From the NCBI GenBank assembly GCA_946546825.1, contig CAMNOK010000006.1, positions 1 to 46,816 on the forward strand: a DNA stretch of 46,816 bases, in the 5' to 3' direction. Shown here one piece after another: positions 1 to 9,745 of this stretch. Within the stretch, counting starts at the first letter, position 1. Each line of letters begins with the position of its first letter. The stretch is from an uncultured bacterium (GTDB lineage: Bacteria > Bacteroidota > Bacteroidia > Bacteroidales > Bacteroidaceae). The notes beneath the pieces were generated by a model. That model did no database searches. It had not been told where the DNA came from and was given only the letters and a program-made list of their open reading frames with translations. A program made the position numbers and the translations under genes.

Positions 1-2
1 AC

Positions 3-164
3 AAGGATCCCGAGTTCCTGAAGAAGTTCCTCAACGAGCAGGGTAAGATTCTTCCTCGCCGTATCACTGGAACCTCTCTGAAGTACCAGCGCCGTGTGGC
101 TACAGCCATTAAGCGTGCCCGCCAGTTGGCTCTGCTTCCTTATGTAACTGATATGATGAAATAA
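3..164 (+). CDS. rpsR: 30S ribosomal protein S18, C-terminal part (partial)
   Basis: The reading frame is open from the left edge and ends in TAA. The last 53 residues include [18 protein letters not shown] and [14 protein letters not shown], the conserved core of bacterial S18, which binds S6 on the platform of the 30S subunit. The start lies outside the window. The stop is 16 bp before rplI, the usual rpsF-rpsR-rplI order, so the two genes are almost surely co-transcribed. Confidence 0.97.
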   Translation, partial: KDPEFLKKFLNEQGKILPRRITGTSLKYQRRVATAIKRARQLALLPYVTDMMK

Positions 165-180
165 AATAGGAGGAGACAAT

Positions 181-747
181 ATGGAAATTATACTGAAAGA
201 GGATGTAATCGGTCTTGGATACAAGAACGATATCGTGAATGTAAAGAACGGCTATGGTCGTAACTACCTCATCCCTACTGGCAAGGCTGTGATTGCCTCT
301 CCCTCTGCTAAGAAAATTCTTGCTGAGAATCTTCGCCAGCAGGCAAGCAAACTTGCTGCTCTGAAAGCTGCTGCTCAAGACAAGGCCAAGGCCTTTGAAG
401 GCATAACTCTTGAAATCGCTGCCAAGGTGAGTGCTACGGGACAACTCTATGGTTCTGTAGGCGTTGCTCAGGTGGTTGAGGCTCTCGCCCAAAAGGGTAT
501 TGAGGTTGAGCGCAAGATTGTCACTATGCGTGAAGCCAAGACGGTTGGCGACTTCGCTGCAACTGTTCACTTCCATAAGGAGGTTGAAGTGGTTGTTCCT
601 GTAAAGGTTGTCGCTGAGAATGCACCTGTAAAAGAGGCAAAAGCAGAAGCTGCTTCTGTTGTAGAAGAGACTCCCGTTGTTGAGGAAGCTCCCGTTGCAG
701 AAGAGGAAGCTCCCGTTGCAGAAGAGGAAGCTCCCGCAGAGGCTTAA
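181..747 (+). CDS. rplI: 50S ribosomal protein L9 with acidic repeat tail
   Basis: The N-terminal domain is typical of L9: MEIILKEDVIGLGYKNDIV, then the NGYGRNYLIPTGKA rRNA-binding segment. A central helix and C-terminal domain follow, to about residue 147. L9 binds 23S rRNA at the base of the L1 stalk. This protein has 188 residues against roughly 150 in the family. The extra tail (about 148-188) is rich in Ala, Glu, Pro and Val and built from PVVEEAPVAEEEAP-like repeats, including a perfect 21-bp DNA duplication (694-714 and 715-735). A clear AGGAGG Shine-Dalgarno at 168-173 sits 7 nt before the ATG, which is unusual in this phylum and fits a highly expressed ribosomal gene. Confidence 0.97.
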   Translation: MEIILKEDVIGLGYKNDIVNVKNGYGRNYLIPTGKAVIASPSAKKILAENLRQQASKLAALKAAAQDKAKAFEGITLEIAAKVSATGQLYGSVGVAQVVEALAQKGIEVERKIVTMREAKTVGDFAATVHFHKEVEVVVPVKVVAENAPVKEAKAEAASVVEETPVVEEAPVAEEEAPVAEEEAPAEA

Positions 748-793
748 TTTGAAAAAGGAAAAGCGATAAGCTTTGCTTTGAAAAACGATATGG

Positions 794-831
794 TGTCCTG
801 ATTGTTCTTTAGAATGATCGGGACATCTTTG
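794..831 (+). terminator. Intrinsic terminator after rplI
   Basis: A 14-bp stem (arms 794-807 and 812-825, three G-U pairs, 4-nt loop) is followed by a T-rich stretch (TCTTTGTTGT). It lies between rplI and the dnaB promoter and likely ends the ribosomal protein transcript. Confidence 0.7.
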
Positions 832-874
832 TTGTCTGTACCTCAGAACAGAGTCGAAAAATCTCATATAAAAG

Positions 875-905
875 TTTGTCATTATAAAAAAATGAAGTAC
901 TTTTG
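875..905 (+). promoter_or_regulatory. Bacteroidota-type promoter for dnaB
   Basis: TTTG at 875-878 (-33 box), 19 nt, then TACTTTTG at 898-905 (-7 box, consensus TAnnTTTG). The predicted transcript start is near 911, about 23 nt before the dnaB ATG. Confidence 0.7.
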
Positions 906-933
906 CACGAAGTAACCCTTTTACACTTAATAT

Positions 934-2430
934 ATGTCTCAAAGTAGCGAAACAACAAAGTCTCGCCGGCGCAATGCGCCTATTGATCCGAGCTATGGTC
1001 ACCTTCAGCCGCAAGCCACTGATATAGAGCGTGTGGTGCTGGGTGCACTGATGATTGATAAGGATGCTTTCTCCATCATCTCTGAGATTGTCAGACCGGA
1101 GACATTCTATGAGCCTCGTCACCAAAAGATATATCAGGCCATCCAGACTCTGAATATGCAGGAAAAACCTGTAGATATCATGACTGTGACGGAACAGCTC
1201 AAGCGCGACGGTGTCATAGAAGAAGTTGGCGGTGCCCCATACATCGTGGAACTGAGTGCACATGTGGCGTCATCGGCACATATTGAGTACCATGCCCATA
1301 TTCTTGCTCAGAAATTTCTTGCCCGACAGCTTATTTCCTTTACGGGACGCATACAGGAAAAAGCGTTCGATGAGACTGTGGATGTAGAGGAGTTGATGCA
1401 GGAAGCCGAGGGAAATCTTTTCGAAATTTCCCAAAAGAACATGCGGCAGGATTACACACAGATAGACCCGGTTATTGATCAAGCTATTGAAATCCTTCAG
1501 AAAGCCTCTGCGAATACGGGTGGATTGACGGGCGTCCCCACGGGCTATAACAAACTTGATGAATATACATCGGGATGGCAGGCCAGTGACTTGGTTATCA
1601 TAGCTGGGCGACCGGCAATGGGTAAGACCTCTTTCGCATTGAGCTTGGCTAAGAATATCGCGGTGGATTTTCGTGAACCTATAGCATTCTTCTCATTGGA
1701 AATGAATAATGTACAATTGGTCAACCGCCTGATATCCAACACCTGTGAGGTCGCGGGAAACAAAATATTGAATGGTCAGTTAACTCCAGACGAGTGGGAA
1801 CGAATTGACAAGAACCTGCGAAAACTTCAGGGAGCACCTATTTATATTGATGACACTCCAGGACTTTCAATCTTTGAACTGAGAACGAAGGCCCGCCGAC
1901 TGGTTAGGGAGAAAGGTGTTAAAGTGATCATGATTGACTACCTGCAGTTGATGAATGCCAATGGCATGCGCTTTGGTAACCGTCAAGAAGAGGTCTCTAC
2001 GATTTCCCGCTCATTAAAGGGTTTGGCTAAAGAACTCAACATACCGGTATTGGCACTTTCGCAGCTTAGCCGTAATGTGGAGAGCCGCGAGGGAATTGAT
2101 GGGAAACGTCCTCAGCTGAGTGACCTCCGTGAATCGGGTGCTATTGAGCAGGATGCCGACATGGTGCTTTTTGTTCATCGTCCTGAGTACTATCGCATTT
2201 TCCAAGACGAGAAGGGCAATGATTTGAGAGGTAAAGCGCAGATTATCATTGCTAAACATCGTAAGGGTGCTACAGGTGATGTACTACTGACCTTCCGTGG
2301 GGAATACACTCGCTTTCAGGATCCTGATGACTCTTATGTGCCTCCGACTGAAGGAGGTGAAATCATTGGAAGCAGAATGAACGGAGTTGACGACCCCTTT
2401 GGAGCACCACCGCCTGAGGCCGATTTTTAG
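934..2430 (+). CDS. dnaB: Replicative DNA helicase DnaB
   Basis: This is the hexameric 5'-3' helicase that unwinds DNA at the replication fork and recruits primase. The N-terminal DnaB domain (about 25-130) contains QATDIERVVLGALMID. The RecA-like ATPase domain starts near residue 195 and carries Walker A GRPAMGKT (225-232), the FFSLEM motif (252-257) and Walker B VIMIDYLQLM (331-340), followed by the GAIEQDAD motif. At 498 residues it is slightly longer than E. coli DnaB because of a basic, low-complexity N-terminus and an acidic tail. No intein interrupts the ATPase domain. It has its own promoter and a terminator just after the stop, so it appears monocistronic. Confidence 0.97.
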   Translation: MSQSSETTKSRRRNAPIDPSYGHLQPQATDIERVVLGALMIDKDAFSIISEIVRPETFYEPRHQKIYQAIQTLNMQEKPVDIMTVTEQLKRDGVIEEVGGAPYIVELSAHVASSAHIEYHAHILAQKFLARQLISFTGRIQEKAFDETVDVEELMQEAEGNLFEISQKNMRQDYTQIDPVIDQAIEILQKASANTGGLTGVPTGYNKLDEYTSGWQASDLVIIAGRPAMGKTSFALSLAKNIAVDFREPIAFFSLEMNNVQLVNRLISNTCEVAGNKILNGQLTPDEWERIDKNLRKLQGAPIYIDDTPGLSIFELRTKARRLVREKGVKVIMIDYLQLMNANGMRFGNRQEEVSTISRSLKGLAKELNIPVLALSQLSRNVESREGIDGKRPQLSDLRESGAIEQDADMVLFVHRPEYYRIFQDEKGNDLRGKAQIIIAKHRKGATGDVLLTFRGEYTRFQDPDDSYVPPTEGGEIIGSRMNGVDDPFGAPPPEADF

Positions 2431-2441
2431 AAAAAAGTCAT

Positions 2442-2477
2442 AAACTGAAAGTGTTTTTGAGAAAATACTTTCAGTTT
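2442..2477 (+). terminator. Terminator hairpin after dnaB
   Basis: AAACTGAAAGTGTTTT (2442-2457) pairs with AAAATACTTTCAGTTT (2462-2477), 16 bp with one G-U pair and a 4-nt loop. The 3' arm runs directly into the leuA promoter region, so the -33 element of leuA may lie in the stem. Confidence 0.65.
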
Positions 2478-2510
2478 GTTCGTTTATAAAAGAAAAAATA
2501 ATTACCTTTG
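2475..2510 (+). promoter_or_regulatory. Promoter of the leu operon
   Basis: A strong -7 box, TACCTTTG, lies at 2503-2510. The -33 element is either TTTG at 2475-2478 (24 nt spacing, long) or TTCG at 2479-2482 (20 nt). Transcription would start near 2516, only about 15 nt before the leuA ATG. That leaves no room for a leader peptide, T-box or other attenuator. Confidence 0.6.
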
Positions 2511-2530
2511 CATCCTATTCCTATAAGACT

Positions 2531-4030
2531 ATGAGTGAAAGATTGTTTATTTTCGACACAACTCTTCGTGATGGCGAGCAGGTTCCTGGTTGCCAGTTGA
2601 ATACGATAGAGAAAATTCAGGTAGCACGCCAACTGGAGCAGCTTGGCGTAGATGTGATAGAAGCAGGCTTCCCTATCTCCAGTCCGGGTGATTTTAATTC
2701 TGTCATAGAAATTTCTAAGGCAGTGACCTGGCCTACCATCTGTGCACTTACCCGTGCAGTAGAGAAGGATATCGATGTCGCTGCCGACTCGTTGAAGTAT
2801 GCTAAGCATAAGCGCATACACACTGGTATTGGAACCAGTGATTCACATATTAAATATAAATTCAATTCAACACGTGAGGAAATTATAGAGCGTGCTGTTG
2901 CTGCTGTCAAGTATGCCAAACGCTATGTTGAAGATGTAGAATTCTATGCCGAGGATGCAGGACGAACGGATAATGAATATCTGGCCCGTGTCGTCGAGGC
3001 AGTTGTTAAGGCTGGTGCTACAGTCGTTAATATTCCTGATACGACAGGCTATTGCCTGCCACATGAATATGGAGAAAAAATCAAATACTTGATGGAGCAT
3101 GTTGATGGCATCCATAAGGCTGTTATCTCTACCCATTGTCATAATGATCTTGGTATGGCCACGGCCAACACCCTCAGTGGAGTTATCAATGGAGCCCGTC
3201 AGGTTGAGGTTACTATTAATGGTATTGGAGAGCGAGCAGGCAACACTTCTTTGGAGGAAATAGCCATGATTCTGCGCTGCCATCGTCATCTGGGTATCGA
3301 TACCAACATCAACACAACCAAGATTTATCCCACCAGTCGCATGGTGTCAAGTTTGATGAATATGCCGGTGCAGCCCAACAAGGCCATCGTGGGACGCAAT
3401 GCTTTTGCCCATTCCAGTGGCATTCATCAGGATGGTGTGCTTAAAAACGTGCAGACCTATGAGATTATAGATCCAAAGGATATAGGCCTCGATGATAATT
3501 CGATTGTACTAACGGCTCGAAGTGGCCGTGCGGCGCTGAAATTCCGCCTTCATGTCAATGGAGTTGATATTGATGACGAGCAGAAACTCGATAGTATATA
3601 CCAAAAGTTCTTGAAATTAGCAGACCAGAAGAAAGAGGTTAACGATGCAGATGTGTTGATGTTGGCTGGTGCAGACATTGCTGAGACACGCTCTGTGAAA
3701 CTTGATTTCCTTCAGGTTACTACCGGTATGGGTGTCAAGAGTGTTGCCAGCATCGGACTGGATATCAGCGGCCAGAAATTTGAGGCTGCTTCTACGGGAA
3801 ATGGTCCTGTTGATGCTGCTATCAAAGCGCTGAAGAAAATCATCATGAAACAGATGACGCTGAAGGAGTTTACCATACAGGCTATATCCAAAGGGTCAGA
3901 CGATGTGGGTAAAGTACACATGCAAGTGGAGTACGACGGTCATCTATATTATGGCTTCGGTGCCAATACTGATATTGTGACGGCCTCTGTGGAAGCATAT
4001 ATCGACTGTATAAACAAGTTTAAGAAATAA
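2531..4030 (+). CDS. leuA: 2-isopropylmalate synthase
   Basis: It condenses acetyl-CoA with 2-oxoisovalerate, the committed step to leucine. The TIM-barrel catalytic domain begins with [15 protein letters not shown] (TLRDGEQ at 11-17, metal-binding Asp included). The metal-binding motif HCHND lies at 202-206, followed by NGIGERAGN and the SGIHQDG motif. The C-terminal third (from about residue 395) matches the LeuA allosteric domain that senses leucine, so feedback inhibition is likely. The 499-residue length is normal. It is the first gene of a five-gene operon; leuC follows after 4 bp. The paralogue at 5995 is a citramalate synthase, so this copy is the best candidate for the leucine-specific enzyme. 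Confidence 0.94.
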   Translation: MSERLFIFDTTLRDGEQVPGCQLNTIEKIQVARQLEQLGVDVIEAGFPISSPGDFNSVIEISKAVTWPTICALTRAVEKDIDVAADSLKYAKHKRIHTGIGTSDSHIKYKFNSTREEIIERAVAAVKYAKRYVEDVEFYAEDAGRTDNEYLARVVEAVVKAGATVVNIPDTTGYCLPHEYGEKIKYLMEHVDGIHKAVISTHCHNDLGMATANTLSGVINGARQVEVTINGIGERAGNTSLEEIAMILRCHRHLGIDTNINTTKIYPTSRMVSSLMNMPVQPNKAIVGRNAFAHSSGIHQDGVLKNVQTYEIIDPKDIGLDDNSIVLTARSGRAALKFRLHVNGVDIDDEQKLDSIYQKFLKLADQKKEVNDADVLMLAGADIAETRSVKLDFLQVTTGMGVKSVASIGLDISGQKFEAASTGNGPVDAAIKALKKIIMKQMTLKEFTIQAISKGSDDVGKVHMQVEYDGHLYYGFGANTDIVTASVEAYIDCINKFKK

Positions 4031-4034
4031 AAAC

Positions 4035-5429
4035 ATGAATACACTCTTTGACAAGATATGGGATCGTCATGTTGTCCAGCTGGTGGAAGATGGGCCTACC
4101 CAGTTGTATATTGATAGACTTTATTGTCATGAGGTGACATCTCCACAAGCGTTTGCAGGTATGAGGGAGAGGGGACTGAAGTGTTTCCGTCCTGAGCAGA
4201 TTTTCTGTATGCCAGACCATAATACGCCGACCCATGATCAAGATAAACCTATCGCAGACCCGGTGTCTAAACTACAGGTGGATACGTTAGCCCAAAACTG
4301 CAAAGATTTTGGCTTGACTCATTTCGCCATGAACACTAAGGATAACGGAATCATCCATGTCGTAGGACCGGAAAAGGGTCTTACTCTTCCTGGTATGACC
4401 ATTGTCTGTGGTGACTCACATACCTCCACTCATGGTGCTGTAGGTGCAGTAGCTTTTGGTATCGGTACAAGTGAGGTGGAAATGGTCATGGCTTCGCAGT
4501 GCATATTGCAGCAGAAACCTAAGTCGATGAGAATCAATATAGAAGGCTCTCTTCGTAAAGGTGTAACTGCAAAGGATGTCGCCTTGTTCTTGATGGCTAA
4601 ACTGACAACCTCTGGAGCAACAGGTTTCTTTGTGGAATATGCTGGTCAGGTTGTGCGTGAGATGTCAATGGAGGGTCGTCTTACTTTGTGCAACCTGTCA
4701 ATAGAGATGGGGGCAAGAGGCGGATTCGTGGCTCCCGATGAAACGACTTTTGATTATCTTAGAGGACGTGAATATGCTCCGAAAGGAAAGCAATGGGAAG
4801 AGGCAGTGGCTTACTGGCGTACACTGAAGAGTGAAGACGATGCTGTCTTTGACCGCGAATTGTCTTTCAACGCTGCTGACATAGAGCCGCGTATCACTTA
4901 TGGAACCAACCCAGGGATGGGTGTTGGTATCACGGAAAGGATTCCTTCGGAAGAGTCTGTTGGCGAAGGAGGGAGGACATCTTTCATGAAGAGTCTGAAT
5001 TATATGGGATTTACACCAGGACAAAGTCTGTTGGGACATCCTGTTGACTATGTGTTCCTTGGTGCTTGCACCAATGGACGAATTGAAGACTTCCGAGCTT
5101 TTGCCTCAATTGTCAAAGGACGTAAAAAGAGTCCTGCTATTACAGCATGGCTTGTGCCGGGTTCATGGGCTGTCAGTCGTCAGATATCCGAAGAGGGACT
5201 TGACAAGATCTTGACAGAGGCAGGTTTTGAGGTACGGCAACCCGGATGCTCAGCCTGCTTGGCAATGAATGATGATAAGATTCCTGCAGGCAAATATTGT
5301 GTATCAACGAGCAATCGTAACTTTGAAGGCCGCCAAGGGCCCGGTTCACGAACGCTTCTTTGTTCACCCTTAGTGGCCGCTGCTGCTGCCGTGACGGGAG
5401 TGATAACCGATCCAAGAGAATTATTATGA
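4035..5429 (+). CDS. leuC: 3-isopropylmalate dehydratase large subunit
   Basis: With LeuD it isomerises 2-isopropylmalate to 3-isopropylmalate, and in this operon probably also citramalate to 3-methylmalate. It is an aconitase-family [4Fe-4S] enzyme. Visible hallmarks are [13 protein letters not shown] at the N-terminus, the substrate loop [30 protein letters not shown] with the first cluster Cys, and [10 protein letters not shown] with the other two. Its 464 residues are typical. The stop overlaps the leuD start in an ATGA (5426-5429), so the two subunits should be translationally coupled. Confidence 0.96.
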   Translation: MNTLFDKIWDRHVVQLVEDGPTQLYIDRLYCHEVTSPQAFAGMRERGLKCFRPEQIFCMPDHNTPTHDQDKPIADPVSKLQVDTLAQNCKDFGLTHFAMNTKDNGIIHVVGPEKGLTLPGMTIVCGDSHTSTHGAVGAVAFGIGTSEVEMVMASQCILQQKPKSMRINIEGSLRKGVTAKDVALFLMAKLTTSGATGFFVEYAGQVVREMSMEGRLTLCNLSIEMGARGGFVAPDETTFDYLRGREYAPKGKQWEEAVAYWRTLKSEDDAVFDRELSFNAADIEPRITYGTNPGMGVGITERIPSEESVGEGGRTSFMKSLNYMGFTPGQSLLGHPVDYVFLGACTNGRIEDFRAFASIVKGRKKSPAITAWLVPGSWAVSRQISEEGLDKILTEAGFEVRQPGCSACLAMNDDKIPAGKYCVSTSNRNFEGRQGPGSRTLLCSPLVAAAAAVTGVITDPRELL

Positions 5430-6016
5430 AACAGAAATTCGATATTATCACAAGCACATGTATTCCCCTTCCTTTGGAAAATGTAGATACTGACCAGATT
5501 ATTCCTGCACGCTTCTTGAAAGCAACTGACAAGGAGGGAATGGGTAAGAATCTCTTCCGTGATTGGCGTTTCCATGCAGATGGAACCCCCAAAAAGGATT
5601 TCGTTCTTAATGATCCGTCGTATTCGGGCGTTATTTTGGTTGCTGGAAAAAACTTCGGCAGTGGCTCCAGTCGTGAGCATGCAGCATGGGCTATTGCGGG
5701 ATATGGTTTTCGAGTAGTCATCAGTTCTTTTTTTGCAGATATCCATAAAAACAATGAACTGAATAATTTTGTCTTGCCTGTGGTAGTCAGCGAACCTTTT
5801 CTACAAGAGTTGTTCCAAAGCATTGAACGAGATCATCAGACTTTGGTAGAAGTGGACCTTCCCAATCAGAAAGTGACCAATAAAGCTACAGGTAAGAGCG
5901 AGTATTTCGAAATCAATGGATATAAGAAACACTGCTTGATGAATGGGTTGGATGATATAGATTATCTCGTCCAGAATCAAGATAAAACCATCGCATGGGA
6001 ACAGCTGAACAAATAA
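5426..6016 (+). CDS. leuD: 3-isopropylmalate dehydratase small subunit
   Basis: LeuD forms the swivelling domain that completes the LeuC active site. The protein starts [26 protein letters not shown] in pieces typical of LeuD, with [14 protein letters not shown] as the signature motif and [12 protein letters not shown] afterwards. The length is 196 residues. The open frame extends back to 5360, but the ATG at 5426 is chosen because it makes the ATGA overlap with leuC and matches the family N-terminus. The 3' end overlaps the next gene by 22 bp. Confidence 0.95.
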   Translation: MKQKFDIITSTCIPLPLENVDTDQIIPARFLKATDKEGMGKNLFRDWRFHADGTPKKDFVLNDPSYSGVILVAGKNFGSGSSREHAAWAIAGYGFRVVISSFFADIHKNNELNNFVLPVVVSEPFLQELFQSIERDHQTLVEVDLPNQKVTNKATGKSEYFEINGYKKHCLMNGLDDIDYLVQNQDKTIAWEQLNK

Positions 6017-7575
6017 CAGAAAACAGTATTCGACAACCTTTTATTGAGATCATGGACTGCACGCTGCGCGATGGCGAGCAAACCAGCGGTGTGTCTTTCC
6101 TTCCTCATGAAAAGCTCATGATAGCCCGTAAGTTGCTGAGTGAGGTGAATATCGATCGTGTGGAAGTGGCTTCAGCAGGTATCTCTGATGGAGAAAAAGA
6201 TGCTGTTACCATGATTTGCCGCTATGCAGATTCTATCGGTAAGTTAGAAAGTGTAGAGGTCTTAGGCTTTGTCGATGGTACGAGATCAGTTGATTGGATT
6301 AAAGGATGTGGATGTCGAGTTATCAATCTCTTGGCTAAAGGCTCTCTGAGACATTGTGTCCATCAGCTCAAGAAAACACCAGAACAGCATATCGCTGATA
6401 TTCGTCAAGCCATTGCTTATGCTCTTGAACAGGGATTGATGGTTAATGTATATCTTGAGGACTGGAGTTCTGGCATGCGTCATAGTGTGGACTATGTCTA
6501 TCAGGTGGTCGATGCTCTATCTGATATGCCTGTCAGAAGGTTTATGTTGCCTGATACGCTGGGCATCATTCATCCCTTACAGTGTGTAGAATTCATACGC
6601 AAGATGGTGAAGCGATATCCTGCTTACCATTTCGACTTTCATGCTCATAATGACTACGATTTGGCGGTATCCAACTCTTTGGCAGCAGTATTGTCTGGTT
6701 GTAAGGGACTCCACACCACAGTAAATGGTTTGGGTGAGCGATGTGGCAATGCTCCATTGGCAAGCGTACAGGTAATCCTAAAGGATCATTTTAATGCACA
6801 GACCCATATAAATGAGGAACGACTGAATGATATTAGTCATTTGGTGGAAGGATATAGTGGAATTGCCATAGCTCCCAATATGCCCATTGTGGGCGAAAAT
6901 GTCTTTACCCAGGTGGCTGGGGTGCATGCTGACGGTGATTCCAAGGATAAGCTTTATTATAATGAACTGGTACCGGAACGCTTCGGACGAAAACGTGAAT
7001 ATGCGTTAGGTAAGAATTCTGGACGTGCCAATATTTCTAAGAACCTGGAAGAGTTGGGCTTGCAGCTGACTCCGGAGCAGACGCGAAAGGTTACGGCTCG
7101 TATTACGGAACTGGGTGACAAGAAGGAATTGGTGACGCAAGAAGATTTGCCGTATATCGTCAATGATGTGCTCAAACATGATGCCCCTGAAGATCGAGTT
7201 AAACTGATTAGCTATGTAGTATCCACTTCTTACGGTTTGAAACCTGGAGCTAACTTAAAGGTTGAGATCAACGGACAGCAATACGAGATGGGAGCAACGG
7301 GAGATGGACAGTACGATGCTTTCGTGAAAGCACTGAGGTATATTTACAAAAAACACTTGAACCGTACATTCCCTATCTTAACAAACTATGCAGTATCTAT
7401 ACCTCCGGGAGGACGTACTGATGCTTTGGTGCAGACCACTATTACCTGGAACTTCGGCGATAGGCTGGTCAAGACTCGTGGATTGGATGCCGACCAGACG
7501 GAGGCTGCCATCAAGGCAACCTTTAAAATGTTGAACTTATTTGAAGACGAATATATAAAAGCCAATAAGAAATGA
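5995..7575 (+). CDS. cimA: Citramalate synthase (Leptospira-type CimA) of the IPMS family
   Basis: It likely condenses acetyl-CoA with pyruvate to (R)-citramalate, the first step of the threonine-independent route to isoleucine. The barrel domain has [10 protein letters not shown] (21-30) and the metal motif HAHND (216-220). The stretches [34 protein letters not shown] and [13 protein letters not shown] resemble, from memory, Leptospira CimA rather than LeuA. A C-terminal regulatory domain (about 400-526) with [11 protein letters not shown] is present. Its position between leuD and leuB fits, because LeuCD and LeuB can process citramalate to 2-oxobutanoate. Many annotations simply call this a 2-isopropylmalate synthase; a homocitrate-type activity is less likely. 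The start overlaps leuD by 22 bp. Confidence 0.82.
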   Translation: MGTAEQITENSIRQPFIEIMDCTLRDGEQTSGVSFLPHEKLMIARKLLSEVNIDRVEVASAGISDGEKDAVTMICRYADSIGKLESVEVLGFVDGTRSVDWIKGCGCRVINLLAKGSLRHCVHQLKKTPEQHIADIRQAIAYALEQGLMVNVYLEDWSSGMRHSVDYVYQVVDALSDMPVRRFMLPDTLGIIHPLQCVEFIRKMVKRYPAYHFDFHAHNDYDLAVSNSLAAVLSGCKGLHTTVNGLGERCGNAPLASVQVILKDHFNAQTHINEERLNDISHLVEGYSGIAIAPNMPIVGENVFTQVAGVHADGDSKDKLYYNELVPERFGRKREYALGKNSGRANISKNLEELGLQLTPEQTRKVTARITELGDKKELVTQEDLPYIVNDVLKHDAPEDRVKLISYVVSTSYGLKPGANLKVEINGQQYEMGATGDGQYDAFVKALRYIYKKHLNRTFPILTNYAVSIPPGGRTDALVQTTITWNFGDRLVKTRGLDADQTEAAIKATFKMLNLFEDEYIKANKK

Positions 7576-8636
7576 AACTTAAGATTGCCATTTTGCCGGG
7601 AGACGGCATAGGACCAGAGATTATGGAACAGGGCGTGGCAGTGTTGAATGCCATAGCCCGAAAGTTCAATCATGAGTTCGAATATACTGAAGCATTGTGT
7701 GGCGCCCATGCTATAGATGCTGTGGGCGACCCTTATCCAGAGGCTACGCACGAGGCTTGTATGCAGGCCGATGCCGTATTGTTTGCTGCGGTAGGTGACT
7801 TGCGTTACGACAATGACCCAACAGCCAAGGTGCGTCCAGAGCAGGGCCTATTGGCTATGCGCAAGAAGCTGGGACTCTTCGCCAACATCCGTCCTGTCGC
7901 AACATTTGAATGCCTGCTTCATAAGAGTCCGCTAAAAGATGAGTTGCTCCGTGGAGCTGACTTCATCGTCATTCGTGAGCTAACGGGTGGTATGTATTTT
8001 GGCGAAAAGTATCAGGATAACGACAAAGCCTATGATACCGATATTTATTATCGTCATGAAATAGAGCGTATCCTGAAAGTTGCCTTTGAATATGCTCAGA
8101 AGCGTAAGAAGCACTTGACAGTGGTGGACAAGGCCAATGTGTTGGCAAGCAGCCGTTTGTGGAGACATATCGCCAAGGAGATGGAACCTGCCTATCCAGA
8201 TGTGGTAACCGACTATATGTTTATTGACAATGCATCCATGCGCGTGTTGACAGAACCGCGTTTCTTTGATGTCATTGTTACGGAGAATACCTTCGGTGAT
8301 ATCTTGACGGATGAAACCTCTTGCATTACAGGATCTATGGGCTTGCAGCCTTCATCCTCACTGGGTGAGCATACACCGCTCTTTGAACCGGTTCATGGAT
8401 CATGGCCGCAGGCCGCAGGCCAGAATCGTGCTAATCCATTGGCACAGATCTTGTCTGCTGCCATGTTGTTGGAGCATTTTGGCTTGAAAGAAGAAGGTGC
8501 CTTGATTCGAAAAGCAGTAAATGCCAGCCTTGACCAGAACGTGCGTACTCCCGAGATTCAGGTTGAGGGTGGTGCGCAGTATGGCACTCGTGAGGTGGGC
8601 AAATGGATTGTTGACTATATTGACAACAGTCTTTGA
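7572..8636 (+). CDS. leuB: 3-isopropylmalate dehydrogenase
   Basis: NAD-dependent oxidative decarboxylase that converts 3-isopropylmalate to 2-oxoisocaproate; it can also act on 3-methylmalate from the citramalate route. The nucleotide-binding start [14 protein letters not shown], the [12 protein letters not shown] motif and [19 protein letters not shown] are diagnostic. The length of 354 residues is normal. The ATG overlaps the cimA stop (ATGA, 7572-7575), so it ends a tightly coupled five-gene operon. Its 3' end overlaps the convergent glycosyltransferase by 22 bp and no terminator hairpin is visible there. Confidence 0.96.
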   Translation: MKLKIAILPGDGIGPEIMEQGVAVLNAIARKFNHEFEYTEALCGAHAIDAVGDPYPEATHEACMQADAVLFAAVGDLRYDNDPTAKVRPEQGLLAMRKKLGLFANIRPVATFECLLHKSPLKDELLRGADFIVIRELTGGMYFGEKYQDNDKAYDTDIYYRHEIERILKVAFEYAQKRKKHLTVVDKANVLASSRLWRHIAKEMEPAYPDVVTDYMFIDNASMRVLTEPRFFDVIVTENTFGDILTDETSCITGSMGLQPSSSLGEHTPLFEPVHGSWPQAAGQNRANPLAQILSAAMLLEHFGLKEEGALIRKAVNASLDQNVRTPEIQVEGGAQYGTREVGKWIVDYIDNSL

Positions 8637-9745
8637 TAGTAGTCCGCATATTGGGCTGCCACCTTCTTGTATTCGTGGTGTTTCTCTATATATGCAATGC
8701 TTTGTGCCTGTAGCTTGGCTATGTTCTCTGGGTGATTTACCAGTTGGCGCAGAGCATTGCATACGCTTTCATAGGTTGGCTCAACATTGATAATGGGCCG
8801 AAGGGTTTCTTCATGAATAATCTCATAGTTTTCTGGTTCTCCGCCTCCAATAGAAATGATTCCTTTGCTCATGGCCAGTAGCGAGTTCATGGAAGGTGTG
8901 TAGCTGTAAAGCTGGTCAAGAATGGCATCGCTATGGTCCATCAAGTGCTGATATTCTTCAAATGGAACACTTTCTGCGATCTTCAGTTCTACCTGCTTGG
9001 GTAGTTCTCTGACGATATCTTTGGCGGCTTGAAGCATGATGTCTGTTCCTTTGTAAGCGCTTCTTTCTTTGTTGATGCCGATGAATAGGCGTAGCTTCCG
9101 GTTTGTGGCTTCCTGACGATGGCAGCCTTCAGAATGCTCTATGGATGTGGCTTGTTCGGGCATTTGTATGGGGTAGGGAATAAAGATTGTTTTTTGAGGG
9201 AAAATCGGGTAATAACATGCCCAGTATTCATAGAGTCCTGCCACAATGCCGTCGCATTCCTTGGCAATCATTCGGTTAAGTCGTTCTTTGGCTGTTCCTA
9301 TCCAGTCTTTGCGCTCTTTGAGGGCATCGGGTGTTGTGCGGAGGGAGTCTCCAATGTTGAAATCGCTGTAGCGAAGTTTTTTTTCGTAGCAGCAGGTGCT
9401 TACCCAGTAATAGTCCATGCCAAATGCGCCTAAGACAATTTTTTTGTTGTATCGACGCAGATAGTGGTAGAAGGGTGTAATGTGTTCTGCTTTGAGTTCG
9501 AGGAACATCGGACTGATGAGCTGAACAATATCATATCCTTTGAGTTTGGGAAGGATGCGAAGCATGCGCAAAAGATAACGTATTCCGCCCCATTTGGTGT
9601 AGGTTCTGACCATGTCAATATCCCTCGGATAGTTCTTCCAGAAGTCACCATTGGATAGTACCGTTACCTCATGCCCCAGCGTCTTGAGCCCTTTGGCCAA
9701 GGTGGCATGCACGTTGCTGTATTCGCCAAGCAGGAGTATTTTCAT
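8615..9745 (-). CDS. Glycosyltransferase, GT4-like (GT-B fold)
   Basis: A 376-residue protein starting [20 protein letters not shown], a Rossmann-type N-terminus with the Gly-rich loop typical of GT-B enzymes. A central [10 protein letters not shown] is followed by the second domain with [21 protein letters not shown], the region where GT4 enzymes bind the sugar nucleotide. It lacks the classic EX7E motif in canonical form ([25 protein letters not shown] is the equivalent stretch). The sugar and acceptor cannot be told. The frame opens upstream, but the ATG at 9745 is preferred because it forms an ATGA overlap with the preceding gene. It is the last of three glycosyltransferase genes, probably for LPS or another surface glycan. 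Confidence 0.8.
   Translation of the reverse strand: MKILLLGEYSNVHATLAKGLKTLGHEVTVLSNGDFWKNYPRDIDMVRTYTKWGGIRYLLRMLRILPKLKGYDIVQLISPMFLELKAEHITPFYHYLRRYNKKIVLGAFGMDYYWVSTCCYEKKLRYSDFNIGDSLRTTPDALKERKDWIGTAKERLNRMIAKECDGIVAGLYEYWACYYPIFPQKTIFIPYPIQMPEQATSIEHSEGCHRQEATNRKLRLFIGINKERSAYKGTDIMLQAAKDIVRELPKQVELKIAESVPFEEYQHLMDHSDAILDQLYSYTPSMNSLLAMSKGIISIGGGEPENYEIIHEETLRPIINVEPTYESVCNALRQLVNHPENIAKLQAQSIAYIEKHHEYKKVAAQYADYYQRLLSI

Noticed and set aside
109..1263. A 384-residue open frame on the minus strand
   Set aside because: It is antisense to rplI and dnaB, both certain, and its translation is low-complexity without any recognisable motif.
2511..2530. T-box or leader peptide controlling leuA
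   Set aside because: The predicted transcript start leaves only about 15 nt before the ATG.
5360..5425. Longer start for leuD
   Set aside because: The extra residues are translated leuC sequence in another frame; the ATGA overlap at 5426 and the family N-terminus favour the shorter form.
5173..5823. Minus-strand frames of 188 and 216 residues over leuC/leuD
   Set aside because: They overlap each other and two well-supported enzymes; their translations show no family features.
5995..7575. Second leucine-type 2-isopropylmalate synthase
   Set aside because: Motifs match citramalate synthase better, and leuA is already present in the operon; kept as an alternative only.
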